Assembly: GCF_022662475.1 (NCBI RefSeq) | Contig: NZ_JAKNQQ010000001.1 | Span: 744,001-808,000, forward strand | DNA from: Sphingomonas sp. TREG-RG-20F-R18-01 | GTDB taxonomy: Bacteria > Pseudomonadota > Alphaproteobacteria > Sphingomonadales > Sphingomonadaceae | Reading direction: 5' to 3' | Length of the DNA stretch: 64,000 bases | Shown here: positions 60,308 through 64,000 of the stretch, one piece after another | Layout of the letters: every line of letters begins with the position of its first letter | How positions within the stretch are numbered: the stretch's first letter is position 1 | Translations under genes and position numbers: made by a program | Notes under the pieces: model-generated | Seen by the model: the letters and a program-made list of their open reading frames with translations, nothing else | Told to the model about the DNA's origin: nothing | Databases searched by the model: none

Positions 60308-62386
60308 ATGAATCGTCGCCCTGCTCGCCTAGCCGGAATTGCGCTCGCGCTCGCGCTCTCCAGCGGCCTTGTGCCGAACGCGTTCACCCCGTCGGCACGC
60401 GCGCAGAGCGCGGTCGGCCATCCCGACTGGCCCGGCATGGGAACGCTGTTCGTCGGCACCTGCTATCAGCCGATCGATCGCAGCCCCGAACAGATCCGCC
60501 AGGACATTGCGATCATGAAGCGCGCCGGCATGACGATGGTGCGCATGGGGGACTTGTCGTGGGACTCGTTCGAGCCGGAGGAGGGCCGCTTCGACTTCAA
60601 GTGGTTCGACGACGTGATCGCGCAGATGCACGCCGCCGGGATCCGCGTGATCGTCGACATTCCCGGGCAGCCCGCACCGATCTGGCTGCACAAACACTAT
60701 CCCGGCGTCGATATCGTCAACCAGGACGGCGTGCGCCTCAACGCCGCGAGCCGCTATTGGGACAATATCAGCGACCCCGACTATCGCCGCCTGGCGGCGC
60801 GCCTCGCGCAGAAGATGATGGCGCGCTACGCGCACAATCCGGCGGTGATCGCGCTCGGCTATGACAATGAGATCGGCAATGGACACATGTCCTATTCGCC
60901 CGCCGATCGGACGCGCTTCGTCGCGTGGCTGAAACGCCGCTACGGTACGATCGCGGCGCTCAACACGGCCTGGGCAACGCAGCGCTGGTCACGCCGGATC
61001 AACAGCTGGGACCAGGTCGACCTGCCCTATGAACGCGGCCCCGGCCCGAACGAACGCTATCTCGACCTCCACCGCTTCTGGTCCGACGACACGGTCGGCG
61101 CGCTCGAGGAGCTGGAGGCGGTGCGCAAGCAATTCGCCCCCAATTTGCCCGTCGCCTCGAACTTCTGGCCGAACGCAGGATCCAAGGGATTCGACTATCT
61201 GCGCGCCTGGGACAAGATCTCGACCTATGGCGCGCAGGGCTTCTATCCAGGTGATCCGGTCGGCGCCGCGTTCGACGTGATGTCCAACCGCGCGGGCCAT
61301 GACACACCGATGTGGTTCAACGAATTCACCGCCGGCGGCGGCGGCTATTACGGCACGCCCGGCCGGTCGCGGATGTGGGCCTATTTCGGGCTGATCTATT
61401 ATACGCAGAGTTTCCTCGCCTGGACCTTCAACTCGCACAGCGGTGGCGAGGAGCAGGCACTGTTCGGGCTGGTCGATCATGACGGCCGGCCATCCTGGAA
61501 GGTCGACGAGTTCGCGCAGCTCGCGCGCGAGTTCAAGACGCTGAAGACGCTCGGCTTCCCACGCTACGATCCGCCGCAAGTGGCGGTGAACTTCACGTAC
61601 CAGAGCTATTGGCTGACCAGCCCGCCCCCCGGCCCCAATACGATGCAGGAATATTTCAAGGGTGATTACAGCAAGTTCGAACAGGCGGCCTATCGCCCGC
61701 TGTTCGAGGACAATATCGACGCCGCGGTGATCGATTTCGGTCACGATTCGCTCGCCAGATACAAGCTCGCGATCCTGCCGAGCGCCTATGTCATGGACGC
61801 TCCGACAGCCGCCGCCGTGCGGAAATATGTCGCGAATGGCGGAACGGTGATCATGACCGGCTATTCGGCGAAGGTCGATGAGACCGGCAAATGGTTCGAG
61901 ACGCCCCTGCCCGGTCGCCTTGGCGATGTGTTCGGCGTCCGGACCAACGCCTTTTACCGGTCCGAGCAACCGCTGAAGGTTTCGTTCAAGGGCCAGACGC
62001 TGACCGGCAGCGACCCCTATTACGAAATCCTCGAGCCCAGCACCGCGACACCGCTCGCGACGTTCGACAATACGCCGCAGAAGAGCCCTGCAATCACGAT
62101 CAACCATTACGGCAAAGGCCAGGCGATCTACGTCGCCACCGCGCCGCAGTCCGAACTGCTCGGCCCGCTGGTTCGCTCGTTATATCCCGCGCTGGGGATC
62201 AAGCGTGGTCCCGACACCCCCGCCGGTGTCATCGCTCGTGACGTCGATGGGCGTACGCTCTACGTCAATACGACACAGGCTCCGGTCACCGTATCGTTCA
62301 CCGGCACGAAGCGGGGCATATTGTCGAAACAGTCCCACGCCGGCACGCTCGCGCTCCCGCCATATGGGGTGGAGCTCGTTCAGTAG
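60308..62386 (+). CDS. GH42 family beta-galactosidase, exported
   Basis: A 692-residue GH42 enzyme with signal sequence (GIALALALSSGLVPNAFTPSARAQ). The barrel shows TCYQPIDRSPEQIRQDIAIM, MVRMGDLSWDSFEPEEGRFDF, acid/base Glu188 in GYDNEIGNG and nucleophile Glu339 in PMWFNEFTAGG. A trimerisation domain (AILPSAYVMDAPTAAAVRKYV) and a C-terminal beta domain follow. GH42 usually attacks short galacto-oligosaccharides, here presumably in the periplasm after fucose removal. The 210-bp gap after it (62387-62596) shows nothing recognisable. Confidence 0.92.
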   Translation: MNRRPARLAGIALALALSSGLVPNAFTPSARAQSAVGHPDWPGMGTLFVGTCYQPIDRSPEQIRQDIAIMKRAGMTMVRMGDLSWDSFEPEEGRFDFKWFDDVIAQMHAAGIRVIVDIPGQPAPIWLHKHYPGVDIVNQDGVRLNAASRYWDNISDPDYRRLAARLAQKMMARYAHNPAVIALGYDNEIGNGHMSYSPADRTRFVAWLKRRYGTIAALNTAWATQRWSRRINSWDQVDLPYERGPGPNERYLDLHRFWSDDTVGALEELEAVRKQFAPNLPVASNFWPNAGSKGFDYLRAWDKISTYGAQGFYPGDPVGAAFDVMSNRAGHDTPMWFNEFTAGGGGYYGTPGRSRMWAYFGLIYYTQSFLAWTFNSHSGGEEQALFGLVDHDGRPSWKVDEFAQLAREFKTLKTLGFPRYDPPQVAVNFTYQSYWLTSPPPGPNTMQEYFKGDYSKFEQAAYRPLFEDNIDAAVIDFGHDSLARYKLAILPSAYVMDAPTAAAVRKYVANGGTVIMTGYSAKVDETGKWFETPLPGRLGDVFGVRTNAFYRSEQPLKVSFKGQTLTGSDPYYEILEPSTATPLATFDNTPQKSPAITINHYGKGQAIYVATAPQSELLGPLVRSLYPALGIKRGPDTPAGVIARDVDGRTLYVNTTQAPVTVSFTGTKRGILSKQSHAGTLALPPYGVELVQ

Positions 62387-62596
62387 GACCCGGCCGCCGA
62401 TCCGCTACCTAGGGAAAGCCGCGCGTCGTCCGGGGAGCGTTCCCGACCATCCGTCGCGCGTTGCAAGTTCTTCGCATCCTCGTCCGCGCGCGCTGCCCAC
62501 CCGAATGGACCCTTGGTGCCCCCGGCGTGTTCCTGATACCGGTTAAGCCGAAGTACAGGCGTTCACCGCAAGGGTCGCGCGGCAAGGAACAGGGCG

Positions 62597-63418
62597 ATGG
62601 CGATCAATCCTCCCACGAAATCCGTGGCTGCCGACATGGATCGGATTTTCCGGCCGCTGAACGATCGAAGCGTGCCGGCAATCCCGCTGACGGACCGCCC
62701 GGTACCTGCGCGCCGGTGGCGGAGGGGACGCGCCGTGACGTTCGCGGCGCCCGCGCTCGTGCTGCTCGCGACGACCGCGCTTGCGATCGGCTATGTCCGC
62801 CATGCGCAAACGCCCCCGTCCAGGGCCGCCGCCACGCCCCCGGCAAAGGCTTATGCGGCAGTCGTACCGACGTCCCCCACGCCACCGCGGCCGATGCCGT
62901 CCGATATGCCGACCGGATCGGACGATGCGTCACCGATGCCCCAAGAAAATGGCGGCGGGGACGTGACCATGGCGAACGCGGCTGCAGCCGCCGGATCGGT
63001 GCCGCTCGCGAGAATGCCGGCAGCCGTTTCGCCACGGCCGAGACCGGCCGTACGACCGGCCTATGCCGCCACCAGAACCCGCTCCGCGACGCCTGCGGCA
63101 TCGGCGCCCGGCAACCGCGTTTCACCGTCTTTCCGCGCGCGCACCGATGCGGAGGATGCCGCGAGCGCCGGCCGATGCCCACCCGGAAGCAACGAGGATC
63201 GCTGCATCTATCAGGACGTCCTGGCGGCCGACGCGCGGCTTCGGCGTGCCTATCGCCAGGCGCGGCAAGGCGGCGTGCCGACGTGGCAACTCACCGAGAT
63301 CAACCAGCGCTGGCGGCGCGCGCGCGACCTGGCGCAGGATGATCCGGACGGGACGATCCAGCGGTATGACCGGCTCGCCGATCAGCTCGATCGGGCGCGC
63401 CAGGGGAACGGTGAGTGA
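62597..63418 (+). CDS. Single-pass membrane protein with LprI-like C-terminal domain
   Basis: A 273-residue protein. A basic N-terminus is followed by one membrane helix (VTFAAPALVLLATTALAIGYV), then about 130 residues of Ala/Pro/Thr/Met-rich low-complexity spacer. The C-terminal part (RCPPGSNEDRCIYQDVLAADARLRRAYRQA, cut here for length, and RWRRARDLAQDDPDG) matches the layout of lysozyme-inhibitor LprI-like domains, with its Cys pair. The topology puts that domain in the periplasm. Inhibition of lysozyme is an inference. Its stop overlaps the next gene's GTG. Confidence 0.6.
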   Translation: MAINPPTKSVAADMDRIFRPLNDRSVPAIPLTDRPVPARRWRRGRAVTFAAPALVLLATTALAIGYVRHAQTPPSRAAATPPAKAYAAVVPTSPTPPRPMPSDMPTGSDDASPMPQENGGGDVTMANAAAAAGSVPLARMPAAVSPRPRPAVRPAYAATRTRSATPAASAPGNRVSPSFRARTDAEDAASAGRCPPGSNEDRCIYQDVLAADARLRRAYRQARQGGVPTWQLTEINQRWRRARDLAQDDPDGTIQRYDRLADQLDRARQGNGE

Positions 63419-64000
63419 CGATCGACGCCGCAATGCCAGCGAGCGGTGTACGGATCTTGCGATCGCCGCATGGGTCCCCCGCGGCCCGCGCACGGTCGAC
63501 CGACGGCCGGGTCATTTTCGCGATTGGCGATATCCACGGCTGCTATAGACAGCTGTCCGCGTTGCTCGAGGCGATCGTCGCGGACCTTGCGACGCTTGCG
63601 AGCGCAGCGCCTCCGTTGTTGGTCTTTTGCGGGGATTACGTCGACCGTGGCCCGGAAACATCGAATGTCCTAACCGCGCTGATCTGGCTTGCGCGCCACC
63701 CCGCGCTCGATGTCGTTTTCCTGCGTGGCAACCACGAGGAGATGCTGCTGGGTTTCCTGGAACAGCCTGGTGAAAGTCTCGCGTGGCTGCGGCGCGACGG
63801 CGCGCGGACGCTGATGTCGTACGGGGTCGCGGTTGCGGAATCGGACAGCGACACGCTGGAGGAAGACTGCGTCGCGCTACGCGATCAGTTGCTGGACCAG
63901 ATGCCTGCGTCGCACCTCGAGTTCCTGCGCGCCCTGCCGATCCGGCGCGTGTGCGGCGATTACGTCTTCGTCCATGCCGGGCTGCGGCCCGGCGTATCGC
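63415..64000 (+). CDS. PPP-family metallophosphoesterase (3' end outside window)
   Basis: The visible 195 residues hold the motifs of the PPP serine/threonine phosphatase and diadenosine-tetraphosphatase family: AIGDIHGCYRQL, FCGDYVDRGPETS, FLRGNHEEMLL and VFVHAGLRPG, which bind two metals. The start is GTG at 63415, overlapping the previous stop by four bases, or ATG at 63433. The substrate, phosphoprotein or dinucleoside polyphosphate, cannot be told. Membrane segments are absent so far. The end is cut by the window. Confidence 0.88.
   Translation, partial: MTIDAAMPASGVRILRSPHGSPAARARSTDGRVIFAIGDIHGCYRQLSALLEAIVADLATLASAAPPLLVFCGDYVDRGPETSNVLTALIWLARHPALDVVFLRGNHEEMLLGFLEQPGESLAWLRRDGARTLMSYGVAVAESDSDTLEEDCVALRDQLLDQMPASHLEFLRALPIRRVCGDYVFVHAGLRPGVS

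Noticed and set aside
62387-62596. A duplicated tRNA-Arg 3' end (attachment site) closing the glycan locus
   Set aside because: No match to the T-arm and CCA-end sequence was found by eye between 62387 and 63000.

Overview
This window is high-GC DNA from an alphaproteobacterium, most likely of the order Sphingomonadales (Sphingomonas or a close relative). The evidence is GcrA and CpdR cell-cycle regulators, UPF0262, the cobA-DUF2849-cysI-DUF934-cysH sulfate cluster, a tonB-exbB-exbD-exbD operon, two very large TonB-dependent receptors, SapC, and many GC-rich intergenic inverted repeats of the kind common in sphingomonads. No insertion sequence, integrase, CRISPR array or rRNA operon was seen. 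The genus is inferred from gene content; no database search was run.

Layout. 1-4.9 kb: argD-argF-hslO (arginine biosynthesis and the Hsp33 chaperone), an ABC-2 permease, and gcrA. 5.3-10.3 kb: parE, a secreted protein of unknown role, tRNA-Val, cpdR and an N-formylglutamate amidohydrolase. 10.3-17.3 kb: a probable small RNA with anti-Shine-Dalgarno motifs, sapC with an FAD-linked oxidase, a large TonB-dependent receptor, and a repeat-bearing lipoprotein. 17.5-21.6 kb: assimilatory sulfate reduction and siroheme synthesis. 21.7-25 kb: an RNB ribonuclease and dnaB, followed by a non-coding stretch with repeated tandem DnaA-box elements. 25-31.7 kb: UPF0262, a degenerate GH25 protein, cdd, a putative HExxH metallopeptidase, dcd, and the TonB energy-transducing operon. 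31.9-47.8 kb: mostly housekeeping genes (folB, GST, DUF1285-NUDIX-cca, a GGDEF-EAL protein, parC, kynU, purC-purS-purQ, a YhhQ-type transporter), with several small exported proteins and tRNA-Arg.

48-62.4 kb is an accessory glycan-utilisation locus. One strand carries a TonB-dependent receptor, a tryptophan-halogenase-like flavoprotein, and exported GH2, GH39 and GH35 glycosidases. The other strand carries a GH29 alpha-L-fucosidase and a GH42 beta-galactosidase. Together they would import a fucosylated, galactose-containing plant-type glycan across the outer membrane, powered by a TonB/ExbB/ExbD complex like the one at 29-31.7 kb, and trim it in the periplasm. The window ends with an LprI-like protein and a truncated PPP-family phosphatase.

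The observations most worth a second look are the halogenase-like gene translationally coupled to a beta-galactosidase, the candidate sRNA at 10.3 kb, the DnaA-box repeats upstream of dnaB, and the 5'-terminal hairpin in the argD leader.
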